Below, piece after piece: positions 17,387 through 26,594 of a stretch of 64,000 bases of DNA. The stretch comes from Bog-473 sp963781955 (lineage in GTDB: Bacteria > Actinomycetota > Acidimicrobiia > Acidimicrobiales > RAAP-2): contig CAWAHU010000002.1 in NCBI GenBank assembly GCA_963781955.1, positions 248,001 through 312,000 on the forward strand. The letters are read 5' to 3'. The notes beneath the pieces are model-generated. The model had not been told where the DNA came from, did not search any database, and saw only the letters and a program-made list of their open reading frames with translations. Each line of letters starts with the position of its first letter. Within the stretch, counting starts at the first letter, position 1. Position numbers and translations under genes: made by a program.

Positions 17387-19149
17387 GCGTGCCCGAGCCC
17401 ACGCGTGGCCAGCGGCCCTGGCCGAAGGTCAGCCGCATGCGCATCGCGGGCCCCGTCGTCCTGATCGTGGCCGCCCTGATCGCCGCCGGCGTGTCCGCCA
17501 CAGCGCGCGAGCACACCACCGGTGGTCCGGGGGCGCCGTCGGGGAGCGCCAGCGGAGGGACCGCCTCGTCGAGCGGCACCGGTCGCTCCACCGTCCCGAT
17601 CACGTACGCGGTCGCCGCCAAAGACGGGAAGACCGGTGCCTACGACTGGGGATCGGCCTGCGACCACAAGACGGGGCGCTACAAGATGCCCAGCGCAAGC
17701 GCGCCGCCCTGCGTCCCTGTCCCCGCCGCGGGCGCGAGCAACGGCGGGGACACCTCGCCGGGCGTGTCGTCCAGCGAGGTCAACCTGGTCTACTACGAGG
17801 CGCAGCCCGGCGGCCTCGCGTCGGCCATCTCGAACGCCGCGGGCACCCCGGCGCAGGCTCTGGCCACGGCGCAGGACTTCGTGACCATGTTCAATCACAT
17901 CTTCGAGATGTACGGGCGCCAAGTGCACCTCATCCCCTACCAGGCCAGCGGGGCGGCGACCGACCCTGTGGCCGCCCACGCCGATGCCGTCACCGTGGCC
18001 CAGCAACTGCACGCCTTCGCGTCCATCGGCGGGCCGGCGCAGACCCCCGCCTATCAGGACGAGCTGGCGCGGTTGCACGTCTTCTGCATGGGGTGCGGCG
18101 ACTCGAGCACCTACGGCGAGCTCCGGCTGAACGCCCCCTACCAGTGGGCCAACCTGCCGACGGCGGACACCTCGTTGATCGAGACTTTCGACTACGTCGC
18201 CGCCAAGCTCAACGGCAAGCCGGCCATCTGGGCCGGGGACCCCGCCCTCCACCACCAGACGCGCAAGTTCATCGTGGCCAGCGAGACCTCGGAGCCTCCC
18301 GCTCCGGGCTTTGCGGAGCTGCAGGCGGGGTTGGCCGAGAGGATCAAGGCCGGCCGTGTCCGCATGGCCACCCCGAGCGACCTCCAGTACACGCTCAACC
18401 TGACGACGTTGCCCACTCAGGCGGCCACCATCGCCGAGAAGCTGAAGGCCTCCGGTGCCACCAGCGTGATCTTCGCCGGCGACCCGATCATGCCGATCTA
18501 TCTGACCCGGGCCTGCGCCGCCATCGACTACCACCCTGAGTGGATCATCACCGGGATCGTGCTCACCGACAGTTCGGCGCTGGGCCGCTACTACGACCCC
18601 GAGGAGTGGGCGCACGCCTTCGGCGTCACCAGCCTGTCCGTGCCCACGTCGGGGACCGCCGAGGTGGCGAACCGGCTGTACCGCTGGTGGTACGGCACCA
18701 GCACCTCGCCCCCCTCGCTGGCAGCGCCGGCGATCATCCCGCCGATCCAGCAGTTCTTCACCGGCGTCCAGCTGGCCGGGCCGGACCTGACTCCGTCGAC
18801 GTTCACGACCGGGTTGTTCCGCATGCCGCCCGCGGGCGGCGGTCCTACCAGCGGGCTGGAGGCTTACGGCTACCAGGGGGCGGCGCCCCGGCCGAGCTAC
18901 TCGTCGCCCGCCGACTACACGTTCATCTGGTACGACGCCACGGCCAAGGGCCCCGACGAAGAGGGCGTCGACGGCGCCGGCCTGATGCGCTACGTCAAGG
19001 GCGGGTTCCGCTACCGCGCCGGGGTGGTGCCGGACGGGCCGGTGCCGATGTTCTCGCTCCCGGGGTCGGTGACCAGCTACGCCTCGCCGCCAGACCAGCC
19101 GCCCGCCTATCCGGCCTGGCCCGGGTCGCCGGCGGCCTCTGGCGGCTGA
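17383..19149 (+). CDS. Extracytoplasmic substrate-binding protein of the LIV-type importer
   Basis: About 588 residues. It starts with a basic stretch and a membrane segment (IAGPVVLIVAALIAAGVS), then a Ser/Gly linker and a large exported domain. That domain has features of type 1 periplasmic binding folds: SSEVNLVYYEAQPGG near the start, TMFNHIFEMYGRQVHLIPY, and a later TSVIFAGDPIMPIYLTRAC segment. No lipobox is visible, so it is probably membrane-anchored. The ATG overlaps the upstream stop (ATGA), making it the last gene of the transport operon. The ligand is unknown. Confidence 0.8.
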   Translation: MSVPEPTRGQRPWPKVSRMRIAGPVVLIVAALIAAGVSATAREHTTGGPGAPSGSASGGTASSSGTGRSTVPITYAVAAKDGKTGAYDWGSACDHKTGRYKMPSASAPPCVPVPAAGASNGGDTSPGVSSSEVNLVYYEAQPGGLASAISNAAGTPAQALATAQDFVTMFNHIFEMYGRQVHLIPYQASGAATDPVAAHADAVTVAQQLHAFASIGGPAQTPAYQDELARLHVFCMGCGDSSTYGELRLNAPYQWANLPTADTSLIETFDYVAAKLNGKPAIWAGDPALHHQTRKFIVASETSEPPAPGFAELQAGLAERIKAGRVRMATPSDLQYTLNLTTLPTQAATIAEKLKASGATSVIFAGDPIMPIYLTRACAAIDYHPEWIITGIVLTDSSALGRYYDPEEWAHAFGVTSLSVPTSGTAEVANRLYRWWYGTSTSPPSLAAPAIIPPIQQFFTGVQLAGPDLTPSTFTTGLFRMPPAGGGPTSGLEAYGYQGAAPRPSYSSPADYTFIWYDATAKGPDEEGVDGAGLMRYVKGGFRYRAGVVPDGPVPMFSLPGSVTSYASPPDQPPAYPAWPGSPAASGG

Positions 19150-19417
19150 GCCCGGCCCGCGTGGGCCAGCCCGGCGTCGCCCGAGCCCGAGGGGAAGTCC
19201 CGATGGCGAGGGGGGCTAGCACCAGTGCCGGGCTCCCGGTACCGGCATTCGCACGGCCCCTATGAAGCATCAAGCTGGGGGCACGTGCCTCCGTGAAGGC
19301 CGGGAAGGAGGCTGCCCTCGTGATCGTGACCCAGCGGCTGATGGTGCCCCACCGGACGTGGTCCTTGGTGGGGATGGTGCCGGCCGACGTTCCGCAACTG
19401 CCCGTGGGGTGGCCGGC

Positions 19418-20806
19418 ATGACGGTGGAACAGAACGAGGACAGCGAGGTGCGCGTCCGTCTGGGGAGTCGGGAGATCGCGCTCGCCGTGAGCCACGAGCA
19501 GGTGACCGCCGCCAAGGACCTGGCCCGGGGGATCCTGCGCGAGCCCTTCACCGGACGGCCCTGGCGCGAGCTCGGCTTCTACCTCGTGAGCGGCGGCCTC
19601 GCCGCCGTCGGCCTCGTCGTTGTGGGAGTCACCATGGTGGCCGGCATCGCGCTGGCCATCACCTTCTTCGGCCTGGCCGTCCTCGCACTCTCCATCCGTA
19701 GCGCCCGGGGCATCGGCGGCTGGAGCAGGGGGCTGGCCCGCTCGCTTCTGGGCATGCAGGTCGACGATCCCGAGCCCTTCGTCGGCCGACCCGGGTTCCT
19801 CGGCTGGTTGCAGTCCTCGTTCCGCGACCGCGTCGGCTGGAGAGCGGTCGGCTACCTTGCCATCAAGGTTCCCTGGACGGTCCTCGGCTTCTACGTCGCG
19901 TTCAGCCTGTGGTGGGACGCTTTTGTCTGCCTCACGCACCCGTTCCTCTCCAACGGGGGGAGCCCGCCGGTCTTCGGACTCGCACGCGACCTCTTCCCCC
20001 AGGGGTTCTTCGTCAGCGGCGGCCTCCTGCACGAGGTGGTCATCCTCGTGAGCGGCGCCGCCTTCCTGGTGGCGGCACCCTGGGCGGTGCGGGGCTTCGT
20101 CAACGTCGACCGGATGCTCATCAGCGGTCTCCTCGGTCCCGACCCGACGGCCGCGCGCGTGCGGTCGCTCGAGCAGGCCCGCACGCAGACCGTGGACGCC
20201 TCGGCGGCCACCCTGCGGCGGATCGAGCGCGACCTGCACGACGGGACCCAGGCACAGCTGGTGGCCTTGGCCATGCGGCTCGGCATGGCCAAGGAGAAGC
20301 TCGAGGACACTGACGCCGTGGATCTCGACCGCGTCCGCCAACTCGTCGACGAGGCTCACCGCGGCGCCAAGGAGGCCATCGCCGAGCTCCGTGACATCGC
20401 TCGGGGCATCCACCCGCCCGCGCTGGACATCGGCCTCGAGGGCGCGCTCGCCACACTTTCGGCGCGGAGCGCGGTCCCGACGACGCTGTCCTTCCACCTG
20501 GAGGCCCGGCCGACGCCGGCCATCGAGGCCATCGCCTACTTCTGCGTCGCCGAGCTCCTCGCGAACGTGGCCCAGCATGCGCACGCCTCGCGGGCCTCCG
20601 TGTCGTGCGCGCAGCAGGGTGGGTGGCTCAGGCTGGTCGTGCGCGACGACGGGCGCGGCGGTGCCGAGCTCTCTCAGATCGGATCGTCGTCGAGCGGCTT
20701 GGCCGGGCTGACCGACAGGGTGCGGGCGGTGGACGGTCGGCTGCACATCGTGAGCCCATCCGGCGGACCTTCGGTGATCACCGTCGACCTCCCGCTCTCC
20801 GCCTGA
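19418..20806 (+). CDS. NarL-type sensor histidine kinase
   Basis: About 462 residues. An N-terminal membrane sensor region has two pairs of helices and resembles the 'putative sensor' domain common in actinobacterial NarL-type kinases. It is followed by a HisKA_3 dimerisation helix with IERDLHDGTQAQLVALAMRL (phosphoacceptor His near residue 273) and a HATPase_c domain (ELLANVAQHAHAS, DDGRGG, SGLAGLTDRV). The ATG at 19418 is chosen because the sequence before it is not kinase-like. It overlaps the response regulator start. The stimulus is unknown. Confidence 0.9.
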   Translation: MTVEQNEDSEVRVRLGSREIALAVSHEQVTAAKDLARGILREPFTGRPWRELGFYLVSGGLAAVGLVVVGVTMVAGIALAITFFGLAVLALSIRSARGIGGWSRGLARSLLGMQVDDPEPFVGRPGFLGWLQSSFRDRVGWRAVGYLAIKVPWTVLGFYVAFSLWWDAFVCLTHPFLSNGGSPPVFGLARDLFPQGFFVSGGLLHEVVILVSGAAFLVAAPWAVRGFVNVDRMLISGLLGPDPTAARVRSLEQARTQTVDASAATLRRIERDLHDGTQAQLVALAMRLGMAKEKLEDTDAVDLDRVRQLVDEAHRGAKEAIAELRDIARGIHPPALDIGLEGALATLSARSAVPTTLSFHLEARPTPAIEAIAYFCVAELLANVAQHAHASRASVSCAQQGGWLRLVVRDDGRGGAELSQIGSSSSGLAGLTDRVRAVDGRLHIVSPSGGPSVITVDLPLSA

Positions 20807-21462
20807 TGGCCGCCGCGCTTCGGGTCGCCATCGCCGAAGATTCCGCCATCCTGCGCGACGGCCTTGTCCAGCTCCTCGTCGACCGCGGCTTCGCCATCAC
20901 GGCCGCGGTCGGGGACCCCGAGGCGTTGCGCAGCGCCGTGGCGCAGCACCAGCCCGACGTCGCCGTCGTCGACATCCGGATGCCACCGACGTTCACCGAC
21001 GAAGGCCTCCGGCTGGCCCTCGACCTGCGCGCCCGCTACGAGGGGCTGGCGATCCTGCTCTTCTCGCAATACGTCGAGACCCGGTACGCCGCCGACCTGC
21101 TGGCCGACGACGCCTCCGGCATCGGCTACTTGCTGAAGGACCGGGTGGCGGACGTACGTGACTTCGTCGAGGCGCTCGAGCGCGTTGCCACGGGGGGGAC
21201 GGCGCTGGACCCCGAAGTGGTGACCCAATTGCTCGGTGCGACGCGTCGAACGGATTCGTTGTCGGTGTTGACCGTACGCGAGCGCGAAGTCCTGGCACTC
21301 ATGGCGGAGGGCCGGTCGAACGCCGCCATTGCCCACGCGCTGGTCGTGAGCGAGGGCGCGGTCGAGAAACACGTCGCCAACATCTTCGCCAAGCTCGACC
21401 TCCCCGTCTCGGAGAACGATCATCGCCGGGTTCTCGCCGTCCTGCGCTACCTCGGGCCGTGA
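20806..21462 (+). CDS. NarL/LuxR-type response regulator
   Basis: 218 residues: receiver domain with phosphoacceptor Asp56 (VVDIRMPP) and Lys in LLKDRV, then a LuxR-type helix-turn-helix (LTVREREVLALMAEGRSN, then EGAVEKHVANIFAKL). The ATG overlaps the kinase stop as TGATG, so the two genes form a cognate translationally coupled pair. Targets cannot be deduced from the sequence. Confidence 0.93.
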   Translation: MAAALRVAIAEDSAILRDGLVQLLVDRGFAITAAVGDPEALRSAVAQHQPDVAVVDIRMPPTFTDEGLRLALDLRARYEGLAILLFSQYVETRYAADLLADDASGIGYLLKDRVADVRDFVEALERVATGGTALDPEVVTQLLGATRRTDSLSVLTVREREVLALMAEGRSNAAIAHALVVSEGAVEKHVANIFAKLDLPVSENDHRRVLAVLRYLGP

Positions 21463-21465
21463 CCC

Positions 21466-22620
21466 TCACACCGACGCCCCGTGGGCTCGGTAGCGATGCC
21501 CACGAGCGACGGCCAGATCGCGCCCGGCCTGGACCTGGAAGGGGCTGATCCCGCCTCGCTCCCACGGGCCGACGGAACCCGCGGCGACAGCCGCTGTGCT
21601 CTTCGGGACCAGACCGAAGCGGGCACGGACGTCCTCGACCCGCAGGTGGGCCAGCGCGAACCAGTCCCGCGCCAGGAAGTCGACGCTCCCCGAAGCGGTC
21701 TCGGCGTCACGGCACAACGCCCCTCGTCGCAGAGCGTCGGAGAGCCGCACCGCCATGGCCGGGCTGGAGGAGAAATGGCCCGGTGACGACTCGAACAACC
21801 CCGCACCGGTGGTGAGATAACCCGTCTCGAACAGTGAGATCACCATGGCCAGCAGCGAGAAGGCACGCATGTCGTCGTTGGCTCGGGCGATGAGTCCGAA
21901 CACCTCGACCTCCGACTCAACCGTCGTCCCGTAGTCGGCCAGCACGTGGACCCAGTCGTGCTGCGCCAGGAGCGGCGGCGCCGAGCCCGGCGTCCCGGGA
22001 AACGTGAACCCGCGGGCCTCGTAGAGCTCCCACACCTTGCGCCCCAGGGCGTCTGGGGGTAGCTCCTCGAGCGCGGCCCAGCGGGCGGCGAGCGCGCGAT
22101 CGGCCACCGACACCTCCCATGCGTCACCGAGCACCCGCGACGAGTGCACGGCCGCGGACGACGCCTCGTCGTCCCACGAACCCTCGTACCCGTTGCGGCG
22201 GAAGTCCACCGCGGCCAGACCCAACGACCCCGCAGCGAACTTCTGGGCGATGCCGACCATCCCGTCCTCGACCCCGAGCTCCCGGGCGAACGACGCCACA
22301 CGGACCGCCACCTCGTCGCAGAGCGGTCGCGTCACCAGCGCGCAGAGCACCATGAGCTGCACGATCCGCGACCGGAACGCCAGGTCGCGGCGGGCCAGGG
22401 CCTCGGCGAAGGCGGCCGGGCTCGTCGGCTGCCGTCCCGTCGCCGAAATCCGGTGCCCGGTCATGGCGGGGAACAGCGCCTCGACCAGGGCCCGCTGCAC
22501 CGGCTGGAGCCCACTCGGTCCGGCGACGGCCGACACGATTCCGTCCGCCAGCAGCTCGGCCTCGGCGGCATCGGGCGGCTGCAGGTTCACCGAGTCGGAT
22601 GTGGGCAACGGAACAGGCAC
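21466..22620 (-). CDS. Uncharacterised protein with a COQ4-like HDxxHx11E motif
   Basis: About 384 residues, mainly helical, soluble. Residues 221-237 read HDWVH, eleven residues, then Glu. This matches the HDxxH(x11)E metal-binding pattern that defines the ubiquinone-biosynthesis protein COQ4. The flanking HVLADYGTT also resembles COQ4. An N-terminal helical region of roughly 200 residues is not explained by COQ4. GTG 22620 is a reasonable start, 11 bases after TACGAT; TTG 22611 is possible. It may act in quinone or lipid metabolism, but that is inference from one motif. It converges tail-to-tail with the response regulator and diverges from the patatin gene. Confidence 0.65.
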   Translation of the reverse strand: MPVPLPTSDSVNLQPPDAAEAELLADGIVSAVAGPSGLQPVQRALVEALFPAMTGHRISATGRQPTSPAAFAEALARRDLAFRSRIVQLMVLCALVTRPLCDEVAVRVASFARELGVEDGMVGIAQKFAAGSLGLAAVDFRRNGYEGSWDDEASSAAVHSSRVLGDAWEVSVADRALAARWAALEELPPDALGRKVWELYEARGFTFPGTPGSAPPLLAQHDWVHVLADYGTTVESEVEVFGLIARANDDMRAFSLLAMVISLFETGYLTTGAGLFESSPGHFSSSPAMAVRLSDALRRGALCRDAETASGSVDFLARDWFALAHLRVEDVRARFGLVPKSTAAVAAGSVGPWERGGISPFQVQAGRDLAVARGHRYRAHGASV

Positions 22621-22709
22621 AGGCGTCGCGGATCGTAACGGTGGGTGCCGGCTGGTCGTGCGGTCGGGTTCGCCAGCGGTGCCGGCCGACGGGTAGAAAG
22701 GCAGACGTG

Positions 22710-23732
22710 ATGCGGGAGGGGCACCCCCCGGGTGGGGGTGAGAGGACGCCGTCTGTCGGGCTCGTGCTCGGGGCCGGGGGCGTCGTCGGGCAGGCCTACC
22801 AGGCCGGCGTCCTGGCCGCGCTGGCGCGAGAGGGGGGCTGGGACGCGCGGCGCGCCTCGGTGATCGTTGGCACGTCTGCGGGTGCGGTGACCGGGGCGGC
22901 CCTGCGCGTCGGCGTGCCACCGACGGATCTGGCCGCGTCGCTCTACGGCGTCCCCCCCTCGGCCCGCGGCGGTGCCATCCTGCGGCGCATCTTGCCTGAC
23001 GACGCCGGCCCGCTCCCATCCCCTTCCCCCCTCTCGCTCCTCCGGCCCTGGCGGCTGCCCTCTCCGGCGTTGATCTCCCGCACCGTGCGGCGGCCGCTCG
23101 CCTTCCGGCCCGACGTGGCCGCCATGACGATGATCCCCCGCGGGCAGGTGGACATCTCCGGGCGGGCCCGCGGGCTCGACGAGCACGTCGGGGGCCAATG
23201 GCCCGAGGGACTGCGCATCTGCGCCGTGCGGCGCTCGGACGGCGCCCGTACCGTCTTCGGCCGCGTCGGATCGCCCGAGGCGCGCCTCGCCCCCGCCGTG
23301 CTGGCCTCCTGCGCCATTCCCGGCTACTTCCAGCCCGTGTCCATCTCGGGGACCGAGTACGTCGACGGCGGCGTCCACTCCGCAACGAATGCCGACGTCC
23401 TGCGCACCGAGAACCTCGATGTGGTGGTGGTCGTCTCGTCCATGTCGGCCGACGGGCACTCGGCCCAGGGCGCGGACGCCATCCTCCGGCAGATCGTCCG
23501 CCGGCGCCTCGAACGCGAGGTGGCGCGGCTCGAGGCCGCGGGCACCACCGTGCTGCGGCTCGAGCCCGGCCCGGCGTCCCGCCGCACCATGGGCCTGCGC
23601 GCCATGTCCGAGGAGCGTGGGCCGCAGGTGATCGAAGCGGCCTACGAGGAGACCGCGCAACGGGTCGCCGCCTGCCCCCTCCCGATGACGCCGTCCCGGC
23701 CCCTGGCCGGCACGGCCGGGCGGTCCGTCTGA
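22710..23732 (+). CDS. Patatin-like phospholipase
   Basis: About 340 residues. It has the oxyanion loop GAGGVVGQAYQAGVL, the nucleophile elbow GTSAG (Ser56) and the catalytic-dyad DGG in TEYVDGGVHS, so it appears active. Patatin-like enzymes hydrolyse acyl groups from lipids. ATG 22710 (GTG 22707 in frame) has AAAGG about eight bases before it. The next gene downstream is a WS/DGAT acyltransferase. The same pair recurs at 34970-37509, which suggests a role in neutral-lipid turnover. Confidence 0.88.
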   Translation: MREGHPPGGGERTPSVGLVLGAGGVVGQAYQAGVLAALAREGGWDARRASVIVGTSAGAVTGAALRVGVPPTDLAASLYGVPPSARGGAILRRILPDDAGPLPSPSPLSLLRPWRLPSPALISRTVRRPLAFRPDVAAMTMIPRGQVDISGRARGLDEHVGGQWPEGLRICAVRRSDGARTVFGRVGSPEARLAPAVLASCAIPGYFQPVSISGTEYVDGGVHSATNADVLRTENLDVVVVVSSMSADGHSAQGADAILRQIVRRRLEREVARLEAAGTTVLRLEPGPASRRTMGLRAMSEERGPQVIEAAYEETAQRVAACPLPMTPSRPLAGTAGRSV

Positions 23733-23795
23733 CGGGTTGCCGCGGCCGGCGCCGGGTGTAGCGTTCGCCCGGAGACGAGCTTCAAGGAGGGGGCG

Positions 23796-25194
23796 ATGAG
23801 TCCTGACCGAATGAGCCCGCTGGACGCCTCGTTCCTCCACATCGAGGACCACGTCTCGCACATGCACATCGCCTCGGTGGCCATCTTCGAGGCGCCCCCG
23901 CCGGCCTTCGCCGACGTCCGCGCCATGGTCGACGCCAAGCTGGACCTGGTCCCCCGCTATCGCCAGAAGGTGCGATTCGTTCCCTTCGAGCTCGGGCGCC
24001 CGGTGTGGGTGGACGACCCGCACTTCAACCTCGAGTACCACCTCCGCCACACCGCTCTCCCTTCACCGGGTGGCGAGGACGAGCTGCGCAAGCTGGTCGG
24101 ACGCGTCATGGCGCAGCAGCTCGACCGCACGAAGCCCCTGTGGGAGATCTGGGTCGTCGAAGGGCTCGAGGACGACCGCTGGGCGATCCTGGCCAAGACC
24201 CACCATGCGCTGGTCGACGGCGTGTCCGGCACCGATCTGCTGGCCGCGATCATGGACCTCAGCCCCGATGCCCCGCACCCGGCCACCTCCCGCTGGACGC
24301 CCCGGCCCGAGCCCTCGGCCCTCCAGCTCGTGGTGGATGCTCTGGAGAACGTCGTCCGCTCGCCCTACGAGCAGGTGCGGGCGGCACGGGCGCAGACGCG
24401 TGCCCTGTGCCGCTTGGCCGGCTCGCTGATGGACGTGGCCAGTGGGTTCTTCTCACTCGGAGGCGTGGCCCGGCCCACCCAACGCTCGAGCATCAACGGG
24501 CCGATCGGCCCACACCGGCGCTACGCGTGGGCCTCCACCTCGGTCGACGACATCAAGCGCGTCCGCCGAGCGCTCGGCGGCACCTTCAACGACGTGGTGC
24601 TGGCCTGCATCACCAACGGGTTCCGCGAACTGCTCCTTTCCCGGGGTGAGGACGTCGACCGGGTGGTGCGCACCCTGGTGCCGGTCTCCGTGCGGCCGCG
24701 TGACGCCGCGGGGAGGGCGATCGGCGACGGCACGCTCGAGAACAAGATCTCGGCCATGTTCGCCGAGCTCCCGGTCGACATCGACGACCCGGTGCTGCGG
24801 CTGGCCGCCATCACCGATCAGATGAAGAACCTGAAGGACTCCCACCAGGCGCTGGCCGGCGAGGCCATCACCTCCATGGGGGGCTTCGCCCCGCCCATGC
24901 TGCTCTCGCTCGGCATGCGCCTGGCCACCCGGGCGGGGCAGCGCAACGTGAACACGGTGACCACCAACGTCCCTGGGCCCCAGTTCCCCCTCTACGCGGC
25001 CGGGAGGCGAATGCTGCCGCGCCTTCCCGTACGTGCCCCTCGGCGCGCAGATGCGGCTCGGCGTCGCCATCTTCTCCTACGACGGCGAGGTGAACTTTGG
25101 GATCACCGGTGACTACGACTCCACCAGCGACATCGATGTCCTCGCGGCGGGGATCGAGGACGGCATGACCCAGCTGCTCAAAGCCAGCGCGTAG
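23796..25194 (+). pseudogene. WS/DGAT family acyltransferase, frameshifted near C-terminus
   Basis: Wax ester synthase/diacylglycerol acyltransferase, about 465 residues if repaired. The catalytic HHxxxDG motif is intact (HHALVDG, residues 136-142), as is PLWEIWVVEGLEDDR. The frame breaks at about 25017. One frame reads AGRRML and the other continues RAFPYVPLGAQMRLGVAIFS to LLKASA. Removing one C of the pair at 25017-25018 joins them as GRRMLRAFPYVPL, the normal family sequence. ATG 23796 has AAGGAGG seven bases upstream, and a TAGCGT hexamer at 23759-23764 is a possible -10. Genuine mutation and sequence error are both possible. Confidence 0.88.
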
Positions 25195-25236
25195 CCGCCC
25201 CCGCCCGTCACTCGCCGGCGGTCGCTCCCGGCCTGC

Positions 25237-25731
25237 TCAGCCTCTGAAGCCGGGGAGGCTCGCCACCTCGTCTTCGAGGTACTCGCGCAGGCCCGAGACG
25301 ATGGTCCGCTCGACCGAGCGGCCCACGATGGGCACGTGCACCTTGAGCTCACCGTCCACCAGCACCAGCGTGCTGGATGGCCCGCCGTCGCCGGGCTCAA
25401 ACCGGTACTCACCGCCCGCGGACAGCCGGTCCGGGTAGTGGTCGGGCGCCACCACCCAGTTGGCGCGCGACTCGGCCGGTCGCACCTCGGTACGCGTCAC
25501 CCACGTCATCTTCGCCGGGTCCACGACGGCTCGCACCGCCGGCGACACGTGGCCGGTGAACGCGAAGCGCACCTCCATGACCACCAGGTCGGTGTGGGCC
25601 TCGTGCCGCACGACCCCTTGGACGGCGATGTTGTCGCGTCGTGGCCTGCCCTCGTAGAACCCCGGCGAGGCATAGGCGGCCATCGCCTCTGCCGGCGGCA
25701 CCGCGACGGCGTGCCGGATGGTGAACCGCAT
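25237..25731 (-). CDS. DUF2505 family protein (SRPBCC-like fold)
   Basis: 164 residues with the DUF2505 pattern: MRFTIRHAVAVPPAEAMAAY at the start, alternating strands such as VVMEVRFAFTGHVSP and GEYRFEPGDG, then a C-terminal helix (VERTIVSGLREYLEDEVASL). The family is predicted to fold like START/SRPBCC lipid-binding proteins and is common in actinobacteria. Function unknown. It starts 10 bases after the stop of the PNPOx-like gene, so the two are probably cotranscribed, and it converges with the WS/DGAT gene. Confidence 0.8.
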   Translation of the reverse strand: MRFTIRHAVAVPPAEAMAAYASPGFYEGRPRRDNIAVQGVVRHEAHTDLVVMEVRFAFTGHVSPAVRAVVDPAKMTWVTRTEVRPAESRANWVVAPDHYPDRLSAGGEYRFEPGDGGPSSTLVLVDGELKVHVPIVGRSVERTIVSGLREYLEDEVASLPGFRG

Positions 25732-25741
25732 GACGGCAGGC

Positions 25742-26242
25742 TCAGGCTGACGGCGGTCGCGTCGAGGGCAGCCCCAGCTTCCGGTGGTCCCAGCTGACTG
25801 TCTTCTCGACGTTGAGCTTGATCGCCACCCGCTTGTGCAGCATGGCCTCCACGAACGGCTTCAGCTCGTCGGAGTAGGGACCGTTGTAGCGCTCGAACAC
25901 GCTGACGCCGAGCTCCCACAGCTTGTCGGGGTCCTCGATGATCTCGGCCCGGCCCACGAGCTCGACCCCCCTGAGCTCGTCGTAGTAGTCCCCGTCCTCG
26001 AAGAGGCAGGTGCACCGCGGGTCACGACGGAGGTTCTGCACCTTCTGCGACTTGGTCTTGGTCTCGACGGTCACGCAGCCGTCGAGGAAGCCGTACCACA
26101 TGGCGACGGCGTGGATCGAGCCGTCGTGCGACATGGAGCACATGGTCATCGCCCGCCGCTCAGCGAGGAACGCGTCCACCTCCTCGGGCGTCATCCGAAT
26201 GGTCTTGCGCTGATTCACCCCGTGGCCCATGGCCTCAGTCAT
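25742..26242 (-). CDS. Pyridoxamine 5'-phosphate oxidase-like flavin/F420-binding protein
   Basis: About 166 residues. The split-barrel pattern is clear: MTPEEVDAFLAERRAMTMCS, then IHAVAMWYGFLDGCVTVET, KSQKVQNLRRDPRCTCLFED and a YDELRGVELVGRAEI strand. Members bind FMN or F420 and reduce or hold diverse cofactors and substrates. The start at 26242 is supported by GGGAGG seven bases upstream; a longer frame starting at 26314 lacks this. The 350 bases upstream separate it from a divergent regulator gene. Confidence 0.85.
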   Translation of the reverse strand: MTEAMGHGVNQRKTIRMTPEEVDAFLAERRAMTMCSMSHDGSIHAVAMWYGFLDGCVTVETKTKSQKVQNLRRDPRCTCLFEDGDYYDELRGVELVGRAEIIEDPDKLWELGVSVFERYNGPYSDELKPFVEAMLHKRVAIKLNVEKTVSWDHRKLGLPSTRPPSA

Positions 26243-26316
26243 TGGCGACCTCCCGATTGCGTGACAGGCAGCGTAACCGCCCCCAACAGGACCGGAACGG
26301 GACGGCGCAAACAAAA

Positions 26317-26367
26317 GTTCAGCTCCAGCACACTTGTTGGTTGCACCGGCTTCACGGCCCGTTCACC
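26317..26367 (+). promoter_or_regulatory. PHO-box-like direct repeats upstream of OmpR-type regulator
   Basis: GTTCAGC at 26317, GTTGCACC at 26340, CTTCACGG at 26350 and GTTCACC at 26361 lie on one strand with 10-11 base steps between the last three. Tandem GTTCACC-type repeats of 11 bases are the known binding pattern of actinobacterial PhoP. They sit just upstream of a TACGGT hexamer (26377-26382). Autoregulation by the downstream response regulator is an inference. Confidence 0.4.
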
Positions 26368-26390
26368 TCGCCTCCCTACGGTGAGGGGCG

Positions 26391-26585
26391 ATGGCGACCG
26401 TCGTTCGGCACATGGGTCACACCGGCCGGGACCTGCGTTCCCGGCCCGCCGGCGGGGTCACCCCGGCGCGGGTATTCGCCTCCCCGCGCCCACAGGCGGC
26501 GCCGGTGCGATTCACCCCCCATCCACCGTCGTCGCCTGCTCCTCTCCGTCCCCGCGCTCCCCGAGCTCCCCTCGACGCTGCCTGA
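26391..26585 (+). CDS. Doubtful small Pro/Arg-rich open frame
   Basis: A 64-codon frame begins with ATG eight bases after TACGGT, with GAGGGG between, and ends ten bases before the regulator gene. The product (MATVVRHMGHTGRDLRSRPA, then proline-rich) matches nothing I recognise. It may only be the 5' leader of the regulator mRNA. Otherwise the 352-base gap 26243-26594 holds only the PHO-box-like repeats. Confidence 0.25.
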   Translation: MATVVRHMGHTGRDLRSRPAGGVTPARVFASPRPQAAPVRFTPHPPSSPAPLRPRAPRAPLDAA

Positions 26586-26594
26586 GCCGGAGCA

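Noticed and set aside
16414..18615. 733-codon minus-strand open frame opposite the ATPase and binding-protein genes
   Set aside because: It crosses two well-supported coupled genes and shows no conserved motif.
19278..19291. GGCACGTGCC palindrome upstream of the histidine kinase as an operator
   Set aside because: A ten-base GC-rich palindrome is common by chance at this composition; nothing else supports it. The rest of the 268-base gap 19150-19417 shows no gene that I can defend.
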